DNA of 22,750 nt from a virus. The stretch is taken from the IMG/VR virus record IMGVR_UViG_3300006166_000013, positions 1 through 22,750 of that record; one strand, 5' to 3'. A program made the translations under genes and the position numbers. Under the pieces are notes generated by a model that was not told where the DNA came from, ran no database searches, and worked only from the letters and a program-made list of their open reading frames with translations. Within the stretch, counting starts at the first letter, position 1, and each line of letters begins with the position of its first letter. This document shows, in pieces, positions 11,974-21,700 of this stretch.

Positions 11974-13934
11974 TAAATTACAATTAGACTAATTTGACTT
12001 GGATCTACCGTACTACGAGTATACCTTAGTCCATCATTTCTGTCATCCCCACCAAAACCAAATTGTTGTTCTGTGAATTTATGAGATCTTATTCTAAAAT
12101 TAGTAGTAGTCTTATCAAATAACCATGCATTCCACCAATTACCCGCACCTATAGTAGTATTATTAGTAGTATAACCTTCGTCAACATTACCAATAACAAC
12201 TCCATAAGAATTATTACCAACTTGAGCAGTAGAATTAAGAGTTATTGTATATTCACCTGTTCCTGTTCTTGATACTGTTAAATTTTGAGATCTGATTACA
12301 CTACCCGCATTATTAAAACATATATACCCTCTTATTGTAGCACCTGTTGGATGAGAATAGTTATTAGCAGAATCTGCAATACCATCCAACTTAGTCTTTA
12401 ATGTATTAGTGAAATTATTTTGAGTTAACCCTCCATCTCCAACTGAATAAGTTGTGTTTGTATCAGTAGAAGAAATAGTAAGTTGATTTCCATTATTTCT
12501 AGTAACAGTAACATTTGTTCCACCTGTTATCTCTACATCATCATTTGAACCTGTTGATGGATCCAACCTTAATTTTGTTGTACCTGATGGTACACTAAAA
12601 TCATAAGTTGTATCAGTATCAGGTGCACTATTAGTAATTGTTATCTCATCACTAGATCTAGTAAGAGTTATACCAGTACCTCCTGCTAAGGTTACATCAT
12701 CCGTACTACTAGGATTACTACCAGTTAATCTAATTTTCTTTTTATTAGGATCACCGTCTACTGCTGATACACCATAAGTTGTATTTGTGGTAGGAATATT
12801 CTGATATGCACTACCATCATTAGTAAATTCCCACTTATCGGATGTTTCATTCCAACGTAACTGAGTATTAGTAGATGTACCTCTTTCTACTTGAAGACCT
12901 GCATTCTGGGATGGAGTACCAGTTTCATCCTTATTAAGTAATACCTGACTATCACCAACTTGTAAGGTATTACTATTGATTATTGTTTGAGTACCATTAA
13001 CAGTTAAATTACCACCAATAGTAACTGCTCCTGTAAATGTACCAATACCAGCGGTAAGATTTCCTATACCAATAGAATTAGTAGTTACACTACCTCTATT
13101 TGTTACAGAAACAAGTGAATCATTTTCATCATCAGCAGCAATTCTAAATCCATTAGGACCTATTGAATCAATGGTTATATTATTTCCTGCTGTGACAAGA
13201 ATATCATCATCACCACTACCAGATCCACCAGCAGTTAACCTAAGATTTACATTACCACTACCATCAGCAACAGAAGAATGACTATAAGTTGTATTAGTAT
13301 CGGTTCCTGCAAAAGTAATCCTTTCATTATTACGATTAAGAGATATATTAGCACCAGCAACTAATGTTATATCATCATTATTAGAATTAGAATCAGTTAT
13401 CCTAAGTATCTTCTCATCAGCAGAACTACCATCTATTGCTGCATATGTATATGTTGTATCTGTATCAGTTGGACCATGTATAGCAATTTCATTACCTGAT
13501 CTTGCAAGTGTTATATTATTACCACCCGCCAATGTAATATCAGTAGTTCCTACTCCTGATCCACCAGCAGTTAAACGAATATTTTTCTTATTACTTGAAT
13601 GGTCTGTGGCACTAATATCATAAGTTGTATCTGTACCTGCAATCGAAATCTCATCATTATTTCTAGTTACTGTTATATAATTACCACCTGCTATAACAAC
13701 ATCTTTATTTGAAGATCCATCATTCAGACGAATTATCTTTTTATTAGATGCAAAGTCACCAGCAGATATATCATAAGTTGTATTTGTATCAGTCGTTTTG
13801 TATATACCAACATCAATAGATCCATCTGCCTTTAAAAACATGGTGGAAGACCCACCAACCCTAGCAAACGTAGTAGCAGTAATAATACCACTAGCTTCTA
13901 TACCACCATCAACTTTAAAACTTTGTTCTGCCAT
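11973..13934 (-). CDS. Repeat-built tail fibre lacking a collar domain
   Basis: This 653-aa protein shares the N-terminal module MAEQSFKVDGGIEASGIITA with the 642- and 758-aa fibres. It has four ~50-aa beta repeats at 50-270, the shared adapter NGTQTIINSNTLQVGDSQV at 306-380, and two more repeats at 384-490. A TTYSVGDGGLTQNNFTNTLK segment (495-514) is also found in the 758-aa fibre. The C-terminal ~120 residues differ completely: there is no collar and no HxH, but a beta-rich end with GAGNWWNAWLFDKTTTNFRI (597-616) and FGFGGDDRNDGLRYTRS (625-641). It looks like a fibre whose tip was exchanged for another receptor-contact domain. A late octamer and an A-rich leader precede its ATG, and its stop overlaps the next ATG (TAATG). 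Confidence 0.85.
   Translation of the reverse strand: MAEQSFKVDGGIEASGIITATTFARVGGSSTMFLKADGSIDVGIYKTTDTNTTYDISAGDFASNKKIIRLNDGSSNKDVVIAGGNYITVTRNNDEISIAGTDTTYDISATDHSSNKKNIRLTAGGSGVGTTDITLAGGNNITLARSGNEIAIHGPTDTDTTYTYAAIDGSSADEKILRITDSNSNNDDITLVAGANISLNRNNERITFAGTDTNTTYSHSSVADGSGNVNLRLTAGGSGSGDDDILVTAGNNITIDSIGPNGFRIAADDENDSLVSVTNRGSVTTNSIGIGNLTAGIGTFTGAVTIGGNLTVNGTQTIINSNTLQVGDSQVLLNKDETGTPSQNAGLQVERGTSTNTQLRWNETSDKWEFTNDGSAYQNIPTTNTTYGVSAVDGDPNKKKIRLTGSNPSSTDDVTLAGGTGITLTRSSDEITITNSAPDTDTTYDFSVPSGTTKLRLDPSTGSNDDVEITGGTNVTVTRNNGNQLTISSTDTNTTYSVGDGGLTQNNFTNTLKTKLDGIADSANNYSHPTGATIRGYICFNNAGSVIRSQNLTVSRTGTGEYTITLNSTAQVGNNSYGVVIGNVDEGYTTNNTTIGAGNWWNAWLFDKTTTNFRIRSHKFTEQQFGFGGDDRNDGLRYTRSTVDPSQISLIVI
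12795..13019. repeat. Fibre adapter module, copy 2 of 3
   Basis: This codes residues 306-380 of the 653-aa fibre. Its DNA is nearly identical over long runs to copy 3 at 14849-15073, including an uninterrupted 34-nt match from CATTCCAACGTAACTGAG onward. Such identity is a likely substrate for recombination between fibre genes. Confidence 0.85.
13125..13787. repeat. Four ~50-codon beta repeats in the 653-aa fibre, first block
   Basis: Units begin at residues 51, 102, 159 and 214 with TTY-type starts and share AGGSGSG and GNNITL blocks with the other fibres. A second block of two units (12465-12785) lies beyond the adapter module. Confidence 0.8.
13773..13934. repeat. Shared fibre N-terminal module, copy 2 of 3
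   Basis: This codes the first 54 residues of the 653-aa fibre, nearly the same as copies 1 and 3 (ASGIITATTFARVGGSST, FLKADGSID). Conservation of the docking end with variable tips suggests the fibres compete for, or occupy, equivalent positions. Confidence 0.8.
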
Positions 13935-13950
13935 TTATATACTTTTTAGA

Positions 13951-13958
13951 TATTTATT
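13951..13958 (-). promoter_or_regulatory. T4-like late promoter octamer
   Basis: AATAAATA on the minus strand begins 24 nt before the ATG at 13934 and is followed by TCTAAAAAGTATATAA. It overlaps the end of the upstream 758-aa fibre gene. The match to the late consensus TATAAATA is seven of eight. Confidence 0.5.
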
Positions 13959-16234
13959 TAAGACTTCATAATATAACAGAGTGCATAATATGGAGGTCTG
14001 TTTTCAATTGAATTACCACTACCTGCATTATTAGTATTAAAACTATGTGCATGATTAGCACTTTGTCCCGTTGTAGTACCAGTTACGTTATGTGAGTGAG
14101 CACCAGCGTTTTGAATAATAGCATTTGAGGTTCCTGTATGATCATTTCTAAATGTCTGAGCACCAGAAGAAGCACCAAAGTTTCCACCAAAATTATTTAC
14201 AGTGTGATTATGAGAACCAGTATTATTAGTTCCTAAGTTTCCAGCATCATGAGTATGGTTAGTATCTTGCCCTCCAGTAGTTCCACTATGACTATGAGAT
14301 GGCATTTGTGATACACTTAAAGACTGATTCTTAACACCACCAGTATCACCTACATCATAATCATTATCAGTATCACTATAACCAACAACAAATCTTCCTC
14401 TTAAATCTGGTGTACTATTTGAACCATTACATAATGCCCATCCAGAAGGAATAGCATTTGCTGCACCAGACCACATAATAATACCACCAGAAGGGAATGC
14501 ATCAACCCCAGCTATTGTAAATTCACTAGCATTATCATGAGTTAATGTAATATTATTTCCTGCCTTAACTTTAATATCATTATTACCACTACCAGATCCA
14601 CCAGCAGATAATCTAAGAAGAATATCATTACTCGAATCAACACAGGATTGACTATAAGTTGTATCCGAATCAGTTGCAGTATTATTAAATGTAATAGTAT
14701 CACCACTTCTAGCAACGGACAAATTAGTTCCTGCTGCTAGGGTTACATCATCAGTGCTATTAGGATTAATGCCAGTTAAACGTATTTTCTTTTCTGTTGC
14801 TTGTCCACCATCTACTGCTGATACACCATAAGTTGTATTTGTAGTAGGGATGTTTTGAAATACACTACCATCATTAGTAAATTCCCACTTATCAGATGTC
14901 TCATTCCAACGTAACTGAGTATTAGTAGATGTACCACGCTCAACATTAATACCAGCATTTTGCGATGGAACACCAGTTTCATCCTTATTAAGTAATATCT
15001 GACTATCACCAACCTGTAATGTATTACTATTAATGATGGTTTGTGTACCATTAACAGTTAAGTTACCACCAATAGTAAGGTTACTACTAATTGTTTGAGC
15101 ACCAGTAAGAGCAAGTGTTGTACCGTCAAATGTTAAGTCACTACTATTTGTAAGAGCACCACTTGTACCAGCGATAACAATATGATTATTTGTTAGATTA
15201 TTAAATTCACCAGATCCAGCAGTTACTTTACCAGTAATAGAAATACCAGCTGTATCAGTAATTAATTTTTCTGATCCAGCGTAGTATAAAGCAGCCCTTG
15301 CACCAGTACCACTGAATAATTTTAATATTGGTCTCCAACTTGTATCATAGAATTGAAATGCTCCTGATGAAGGACCACCATCTGACTTAAATATTAATGG
15401 ACCCGTTCCAGAATCTTCGATTAATGAACACCAATTACTACCAGCAAGAACACTATCTCCATTAACATCATTTTGACCAGAAAGATCCATAGTATGAGAT
15501 ATTTTTAAATCATTATTAGTACCAAACTTAGCTTCGGTCTCATCCTTAAATTCTAATGCATTCGCAGACTTATCCCATTGTAGATCCTTACCTGATGTAG
15601 CACCAGGAAAGTTTACATCACCATTAAATGTTGTTATACCAGTTACATTTAATGAACTATATGCTGGATCATCAGTATTAACACTATCTAATTTTGTTTT
15701 TAATGCATTAGTGAAATTATTTTCGGATAACTGACCATCTTGAACAGAATATGTCGTATGACTCGAATTTATTGTAATATCATTATTACTTCTAGTTAAT
15801 GTTACATTATTACCAGGAACAAAACTAACAGAACTAATTCCACTACCAGATCCACCAGCAGTTAATATAATACTTTCATTTGACCCATCACTTACCGCTG
15901 ATACCCCATAAGTTGTATCAGTATTAGTATATGATGATGCAATCTCTAATTCTTGATTAACTCTATTAATGGTTACATTACTACCACCTACTAAAGTAAC
16001 ATCAGTAGTTCCACCACCAACAGTTGATAGCCTAATATGTTTCTTATTTGCTACTCCAGTATCTCGTGCTTGAATATCATATGTTGTATCAGTAGTAGTA
16101 TAAGTTTTATTATCAACAGAACCATCTGCCATTAAGAATTCAGTAGAAGATCCACCAACTCTTTTAAAGCTAGTACCTGTTATTATACCAACAGCTTCTA
16201 TACCACCGTCAACTTTGAAACTTTGTTCAGGCAT
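13958..16234 (-). CDS. Repeat-built tail fibre with collar domain and five HxH motifs
   Basis: This is a 758-aa fibre. The start MPEQSFKVDGGIEAVGIITG is the shared N-terminal module. Two beta repeats (50-157) are followed by a different insert at about 216-345 (LQWDKSANALEFKDETEAKF, NDLKISH, LYYAGSEKLITD), a domain seen in many marine phage fibres. The shared adapter (388-462) and two more repeats follow. The collar domain is at 579-620 (GGIIMWSGAANAIPSGWALC, STPDLRGRFVVGY), then five His-x-His pairs at 647, 660, 675, 713 and 728, ending ENRPPYYALCYIMKS. A T4 gp12-like trimeric, metal-binding tip is inferred. The start lies 2 bp after the upstream gene, with AAGG 8 nt before the ATG as a plausible ribosome binding site. 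Confidence 0.88.
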   Translation of the reverse strand: MPEQSFKVDGGIEAVGIITGTSFKRVGGSSTEFLMADGSVDNKTYTTTDTTYDIQARDTGVANKKHIRLSTVGGGTTDVTLVGGSNVTINRVNQELEIASSYTNTDTTYGVSAVSDGSNESIILTAGGSGSGISSVSFVPGNNVTLTRSNNDITINSSHTTYSVQDGQLSENNFTNALKTKLDSVNTDDPAYSSLNVTGITTFNGDVNFPGATSGKDLQWDKSANALEFKDETEAKFGTNNDLKISHTMDLSGQNDVNGDSVLAGSNWCSLIEDSGTGPLIFKSDGGPSSGAFQFYDTSWRPILKLFSGTGARAALYYAGSEKLITDTAGISITGKVTAGSGEFNNLTNNHIVIAGTSGALTNSSDLTFDGTTLALTGAQTISSNLTIGGNLTVNGTQTIINSNTLQVGDSQILLNKDETGVPSQNAGINVERGTSTNTQLRWNETSDKWEFTNDGSVFQNIPTTNTTYGVSAVDGGQATEKKIRLTGINPNSTDDVTLAAGTNLSVARSGDTITFNNTATDSDTTYSQSCVDSSNDILLRLSAGGSGSGNNDIKVKAGNNITLTHDNASEFTIAGVDAFPSGGIIMWSGAANAIPSGWALCNGSNSTPDLRGRFVVGYSDTDNDYDVGDTGGVKNQSLSVSQMPSHSHSGTTGGQDTNHTHDAGNLGTNNTGSHNHTVNNFGGNFGASSGAQTFRNDHTGTSNAIIQNAGAHSHNVTGTTTGQSANHAHSFNTNNAGSGNSIENRPPYYALCYIMKS
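14849..15073. repeat. Fibre adapter module, copy 3 of 3
   Basis: This codes residues 388-462 of the 758-aa fibre and is closely matched to copy 2. It separates the N-terminal shaft and insert from the last two repeats and the collar. The flanking TTNTTYGVSAVDG repeat start is also shared with copy 2. Confidence 0.85.
16079..16234. repeat. Shared fibre N-terminal module, copy 3 of 3
   Basis: This codes the first 52 residues of the 758-aa fibre. It begins MPEQSF instead of MAEQSF and has FLMADGSVDNKTY where the others have FLKADGS. Confidence 0.8.
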
Positions 16235-16236
16235 TC

Positions 16237-18747
16237 TTATACCTTAATAGCAGTGAACTTAACTTTAAATACAGTAGAATTAGCACTAGCAGGAGTTGCT
16301 CTTAGTCTCATATTACCACCACTAATATCCATAGTATAAGAAGAAACATCAGAACCAGTCTTCAATGTACCAAATTCTGTAAATGCAACATTAGTTCCAT
16401 CATGAATAGCAAGTATTTTAACTAATTGATAATTGGTTCCTTGCTTTGCCTGTATTAGATATTCACCAGAACGATAAGTTGCAACTGCTAGTTGATGTAA
16501 ATTTGTCTGCGTTGTTGCAGTAGTTGTTACACTTACAGTATGATCATTAACCCAAGCACTACCGTTATAGGTAAGTGTATCTCCTTCAGCAGCAGATGAT
16601 ATAGTTGTATCACTTAAAGATGCAACTGAATTAGTTGCGTTAGCCCAGTTAGATCCATTAAACTGTAATACCTGAGTATTCTGAGGTGTTGAAAGACTTA
16701 CGTCAGTAAGTGAGTCAAGAGATGATGCACCACCAGTTGCCTGTGATAACCATGTAGTTCCATTATAGATCTGAAGCGTATTAGTATCTGTATTATAGAT
16801 AAACGCACCAGTCTCTGTAGATAATCCAAGTCTTTGGGTACCAGTAAGTCTAGGTGGAATCATATATCTGGTAGCAGCACCTAATGTACCGGATCCAGCA
16901 TATGCAAAGTCAACAGCAGCTTTTGCTATCGTAGTTCCAATACCAATATTGGCATTACCATCAAAGTATACATAAGTATTTCCTTCAGCAGTAAGACTAC
17001 ATGATTTTATACCAATTTTATCATCTTCGAAACAAACATATTCATCCTTAACAAGTAATCCATCAGTACCAGGATCTGATCCTATTCCTATATTATCAAA
17101 TCTTCCAGTACCAACAACATGTATTGAAGTACCACTTGTTGTAGTAGTACCTATTCCAACGTTTTGGAATAATGCTATCTCAGTTCTTCCATCTAAACCA
17201 ATATTTGTCAGAGGTGCATTTGTTCCTAAACCAATTGAATTTAAATCAGCGAGATTAGTAACATTAAGGTTGTAGAATGTTGAAACACCTGAAGTAGCAG
17301 ATACATTACCATTTAATACATTAATCTGTATATCACCACTTATAGATCCACCAACAACAAGATCTCCACCAACTGTAAGGTTATCAGAAATACTTCCAAT
17401 ACCAGTAACATGTAATGGGAATTCTGGAGAACTATTTTTAATACCAAGATTACCCTGGTAATCCAAAGTCATCAAATGCTCACTAGTTTGATGATACCAG
17501 TTATATGCTCCAGTAATTCCTGCACCAACTGTTTGACCTGATAGATTTAAATGTTGGTTAATATCACCATAATCATTATTAATAATATCAAGTGACCTAA
17601 CCTCACTACCATATCTGATTAAACCAGTACTTTGTCCAATTCCACTAGCAGTCGCTGCTTGATTTCCAAAAACAATTCTAGATTCTTCTGTACCAGTAAA
17701 GTTTACTGTCGAAATACCACTTGCAAATACATCTATTGCCTTTCCTGTCGGATTAATACCTATACCTAATTCATCTGCCCTAAGTACAGTTGTGGTAGTA
17801 ATACCAAGATTTGAAGTTGTAGCAGTTACAACCCCAACAAGAAAAGTTCCTCCAGTAGCATCAATTTCACTTGTATTTAATTTAGTAATAGTAGATGCAG
17901 TTCCAGCATCAACATTAGAAATCTGTCCATGGAAATCACCACTAAAACTAGTTGCAGTAACAACACCAGCAGCAATAGTAATATCACCAGAAGTTACTTT
18001 AATATCTCCAAAAGTAGAGACACCAGTAGCATATACATTACCAGTAACATTACCTACTAAATTTCCAGTAACATCACCAGTCACATTTCCAGTAAGAGGT
18101 CCAGAGAATGCATTTGCAGTTGCAACACCGCTTACATTAAGAGTAGATGCATTGGCAACACCAAGAGTACTTAAACCAGAAGATACATCACCCTCAATAT
18201 CACCTCTAAATCCTTTTCCACATGTAATAATACCTGTTGCATGAATATCACCAGTAGATCCAATACCAACACCACCAGCAATAGATCCATTAATAAGATC
18301 TCCACCTATTTGTAGAGGATATCTAGGATCATTTGTTTGTACACCAACCCATCCACGACCATATATGCTTGTAAAACCTAGACCAACATCAATGTCAACC
18401 CATTGTGTAGTTGGTAAATTAAGTAAATATTTTCCATCCCCATAATAAGTTACTATTCCAGAAGGAGTAGAAGCAGTTATAACACCAGCAAGAACACTAA
18501 CACCAGATCCAACTGTACCAGAAGTAAAGTTATTACCGTTAACTATTAAGTTAGTTACTGTTAATGTGTCGTATAACCCCGAAGTGGCTGATAATAGTCC
18601 AACAAAATTAGCACCGCCTCTAACGTCCAAAGCTTGTGTAGGAACCGTAGTTCCTATACCAACCAGACCCGTCGGATTTACATACAGGTTATCGTCATCA
18701 ACTTGGACACCATTACGGAAGTTAAATGTCTTTCTAATATTAGCCAT
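16237..18747 (-). CDS. Virion structural / tail fibre-like protein
   Basis: This 836-aa protein begins MANIRKTFNFRNGVQVDDDN, an N-terminus I associate with cyanomyovirus structural proteins, followed by LVGIGTTVPTQALDVRGG (28-45) of the kind that begins repeated VGIGTT..P..LDV units. Further units of that type recur (ELGIGINPTGKAIDV, NVGIGTTTTSGTSIHV, NIGIGTTIAKAAVDF), so the body is probably a long beta-helical trimer. Residues 220-238 are a strict four-residue repeat (GNVTGDVTGNLVGNVTGNV) from a 12-nt DNA repeat. The C-terminus (about 690-836) has ATYRSGEYLIQAKQGTNYQL and VKILAIHDGTNVAFTEFG, a domain common at the end of marine phage fibre-like proteins. It has no collar or S74 tail. It lies between the S74 protein and three repeat-built fibres and is probably part of the tail or baseplate-attached fibre. 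Confidence 0.82.
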   Translation of the reverse strand: MANIRKTFNFRNGVQVDDDNLYVNPTGLVGIGTTVPTQALDVRGGANFVGLLSATSGLYDTLTVTNLIVNGNNFTSGTVGSGVSVLAGVITASTPSGIVTYYGDGKYLLNLPTTQWVDIDVGLGFTSIYGRGWVGVQTNDPRYPLQIGGDLINGSIAGGVGIGSTGDIHATGIITCGKGFRGDIEGDVSSGLSTLGVANASTLNVSGVATANAFSGPLTGNVTGDVTGNLVGNVTGNVYATGVSTFGDIKVTSGDITIAAGVVTATSFSGDFHGQISNVDAGTASTITKLNTSEIDATGGTFLVGVVTATTSNLGITTTTVLRADELGIGINPTGKAIDVFASGISTVNFTGTEESRIVFGNQAATASGIGQSTGLIRYGSEVRSLDIINNDYGDINQHLNLSGQTVGAGITGAYNWYHQTSEHLMTLDYQGNLGIKNSSPEFPLHVTGIGSISDNLTVGGDLVVGGSISGDIQINVLNGNVSATSGVSTFYNLNVTNLADLNSIGLGTNAPLTNIGLDGRTEIALFQNVGIGTTTTSGTSIHVVGTGRFDNIGIGSDPGTDGLLVKDEYVCFEDDKIGIKSCSLTAEGNTYVYFDGNANIGIGTTIAKAAVDFAYAGSGTLGAATRYMIPPRLTGTQRLGLSTETGAFIYNTDTNTLQIYNGTTWLSQATGGASSLDSLTDVSLSTPQNTQVLQFNGSNWANATNSVASLSDTTISSAAEGDTLTYNGSAWVNDHTVSVTTTATTQTNLHQLAVATYRSGEYLIQAKQGTNYQLVKILAIHDGTNVAFTEFGTLKTGSDVSSYTMDISGGNMRLRATPASANSTVFKVKFTAIKV
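18035..18094. repeat. Five tandem 12-nt units
   Basis: On the plus strand five 12-nt units, such as ACATTACCAGTA and ACATTTCCAGTA, run head to tail, with a degenerate sixth copy to 18106. They code the GN-V-T-type tetrapeptide repeat of the 836-aa protein. The units differ by a few bases, mostly silent or N/D and T/V changes, so the protein pattern is kept. Confidence 0.75.
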
Positions 18748-18766
18748 TTATACTTTATTTTTTAGT

Positions 18767-18774
18767 TATTTATT
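18767..18774 (-). promoter_or_regulatory. T4-like late promoter octamer
   Basis: AATAAATA on the minus strand lies 20-27 nt before the ATG at 18747 and overlaps the stop codon of the upstream gene. It is followed by CTAAAAAATAAAGTATAA. The spacing and sequence fit a T4-like late promoter with one mismatch. Confidence 0.5.
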
Positions 18775-21700
18775 GGTTGAGTTTTGCCTCTAGTTCAGAA
18801 ACCTTACCAGAAAGTTCCTTCACCGCTTCAACAAGTAGTGCAGTAAGTCTTTCGTACCTAACTGCTTTGTACCCATCAGGTCTTGTTTGTGTCATTCCAG
18901 GAAGATTAAGCAATTCCAATTCTTGTGCGATAACACCAATGTCATCCCCAGAATGAGTTGCATCATCTTTCCAAGTATAAGTAACACCTCTAATTGAAAG
19001 AACCTTGGCAAGAGGATCTTCAATTGATTTAATGTTATCTTTTAATCTTTCATCAGATGACCAGAATGCAGTAATATCACCCGTCACTCTGAGATCACCA
19101 GTAACATCAAGTCCACCACTTAATGTAGTAGATCCACTAACAGTTAAGTTATCATCAATTGTTACCGTTCCACCAGCAGAATCAAGAGTTAAATTACCAG
19201 TTGCAGTATCAATTTCATTATCATTTGAACCATTAGCAATTCTAATCTCACCGATATGTGCTTCAGACCAAGGTTTAGTTGAAGATCCAAGATAAGCACC
19301 TTCATCTGCATCAGGAATAATACCAGTATTAATTGTTACTAATCCAGTAAATACACTAGTACCAGTAACATTAAAGTTAGTACCAACATTTAAATTACCA
19401 CCAATACCAACACCACCAATAATTTGAAGTGCACCAGTAGTTGAACTAGTAGAACTAGTAGAAGAGAATAATTTAACATCTCCACATACATTTAACTTCT
19501 TACCAATCGCAGCTCCACCTTTAACTTGGAGAGCACCATTTAATAATCCATTAGAACAATCAATTGTAGCAGGATTACTATCAGTATCCTTATCAAATTT
19601 AACCGTTCCATCTACATATAAATCATTCTTCAAATTAAGTTTAGAGTTAATTCTAAGATCACCGTTAAATGTAACTGGTCCATCAAACTGAGATAGAATC
19701 TGTCGTGAGTTACCACCCTCAACAAGTATTCTCTCTTTAACAATTACTTCATCAAATACAACACTTAATCTGTTAGGATCTTGTCCAGTTACAGTTGGTA
19801 TTGGAATATCAAATGTTATTTCTTGTCCAGTAGCAGAACTAATTTTCTTATTACCAACAAAGAAATCACCATCACTATTCATACCAGTATAAACAACCTG
19901 TCCACAAGATCTTTCTTGTGCTTGTGCTAAGAAATCTTCCGTTTCAGTAAGAGTCTTAACCTGAACTTGAGGTAGAGATGTTGAATAGTTACCTGGTCCA
20001 TAACCAACATATTCAAATGTATGTCCAGATGCTCTAACGATTGATGGTCTACGTGTTTCAACTGCTAATGGTTTAATCTTTATAATTAAAGATCCACTAA
20101 CATGAGCATCAATAAGAGTTCCTAATGCACCACGAATTACAGTTATTTCATCATTACTAGAACCACTTAATGCGTTACTAGTAATTCTCATAATTTCACC
20201 ATTAATCTGGATATAAGATCCTAATGGGAATCTATCAAGAATACCAGTTACTCCACCATTAGGTCTCTTAACCTTAAAGGAAGTATCTACTGTAATTGCT
20301 TCATTCAATAATAATTCATCATGATCATAATATTGAAGATTTCTAACACCAATATTCTCACCAAGATTATCTGCACCAGCATTATGTGATGCTAATCCAT
20401 GCTTAAAGATATATTTGGGTGAAGTAAGAGCAGATGTAGTCTTAGCAGTAAATATAGTTGGAGTAGTAACTGAAGTAACAACAAATTGACCTAAATCGGT
20501 ATCACTAGAATTTTTAACCGTAAATGCATTACCTGCAAGAAGTCCATGAGCCCAAGGACATGTAAATGTAGTAGTGTCAACAGAGAACGATGTACTATCA
20601 ACCTCTACTTGTGCTCCAAGATCTAATGCATACTGATTAATCTGAGGTGCATCACCAGATGTTTTAGCAACAGTAATTGATTTTTCACCTGGAACAGCAG
20701 TAACTCTATAATATGCATCTGTTGCAGTACCAATACCAGTTAATTGAACATAATTACCAATCGCAGTTGCAATACCAGCAGTTGCTATTGTTAATTTTGC
20801 CTGATTGGTTCCACCAATCGTACCAGAATCAAAGTAGAGGTTCTCTCCATTAGCATATCCAGAACCACCTTGTGTAACATCTGCTGAAGTTACAGCACCA
20901 CCACTTACATTTACAGTAGCAGTAGCACCATCCCATGTAGAACCATTACTATTCAGTAATTTTACATTATAATATGTTCCATCAGTATGACCAGAACCGC
21001 CAGTTATTGTACCTGTTCTAACACCATTAAGTTGATGCTCTTCATCAAAAGTTAATGTTGCAGAATTTGCACTGGTAGTAACAGAAACAATTTTACTTCC
21101 TTTATTAAAGGTTTTATTAAATTTATCAACAGTCTCTCTCGTAATACTATTTTTAAGACTATTAGTAGTTGTCTCACCAAGTGGAGATCTAGTTGCATAA
21201 GTTACAGCAGCAGGTGGATTTTCTTCTGTATTATCCTTATCTAACTGTGGATAAAGATCAGTAACATCCTGTGCATACTTAAGATCTGTAAATTCATCAG
21301 CAATTGCATTACCAGAATTAAGTAGATAAAGATAATAAACACCATCCTGAACATTATAAAGGTATTGTGTTATAACTTCTGATCTATAAACATAGAAGTT
21401 TTCTCTAAGATCAGTTCTTTCAAATCTAGGTAATGTAGAAGACCTTGTATGAATATTATTAGTATTTGTACTTCCTGGATTATGAACTACTCCAAGAAGA
21501 TCAGTAGATATAAATTGGAATGTCTTATCATTTGTAGTTGTAGTAACTACAAATAGTCCATTATATCCAACGTTAAGTGCTCCACCAGTATTAGTACTAT
21601 CGGTTACATTTTTGATAGTAACATGATCCCCAACTTTCAATCCATGAGGAACATCAGATACTATAGTAACAACCTTAGATACATTATTATAAGCAGCACT

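Noticed and set aside
17792-18244. 150-codon open frame on the plus strand
   Set aside because: It is the antisense of the repeat-rich 836-aa protein. The low-complexity Thr/Pro/Val content follows from the 12-nt repeats, and there is no plus-strand promoter or ribosome site.
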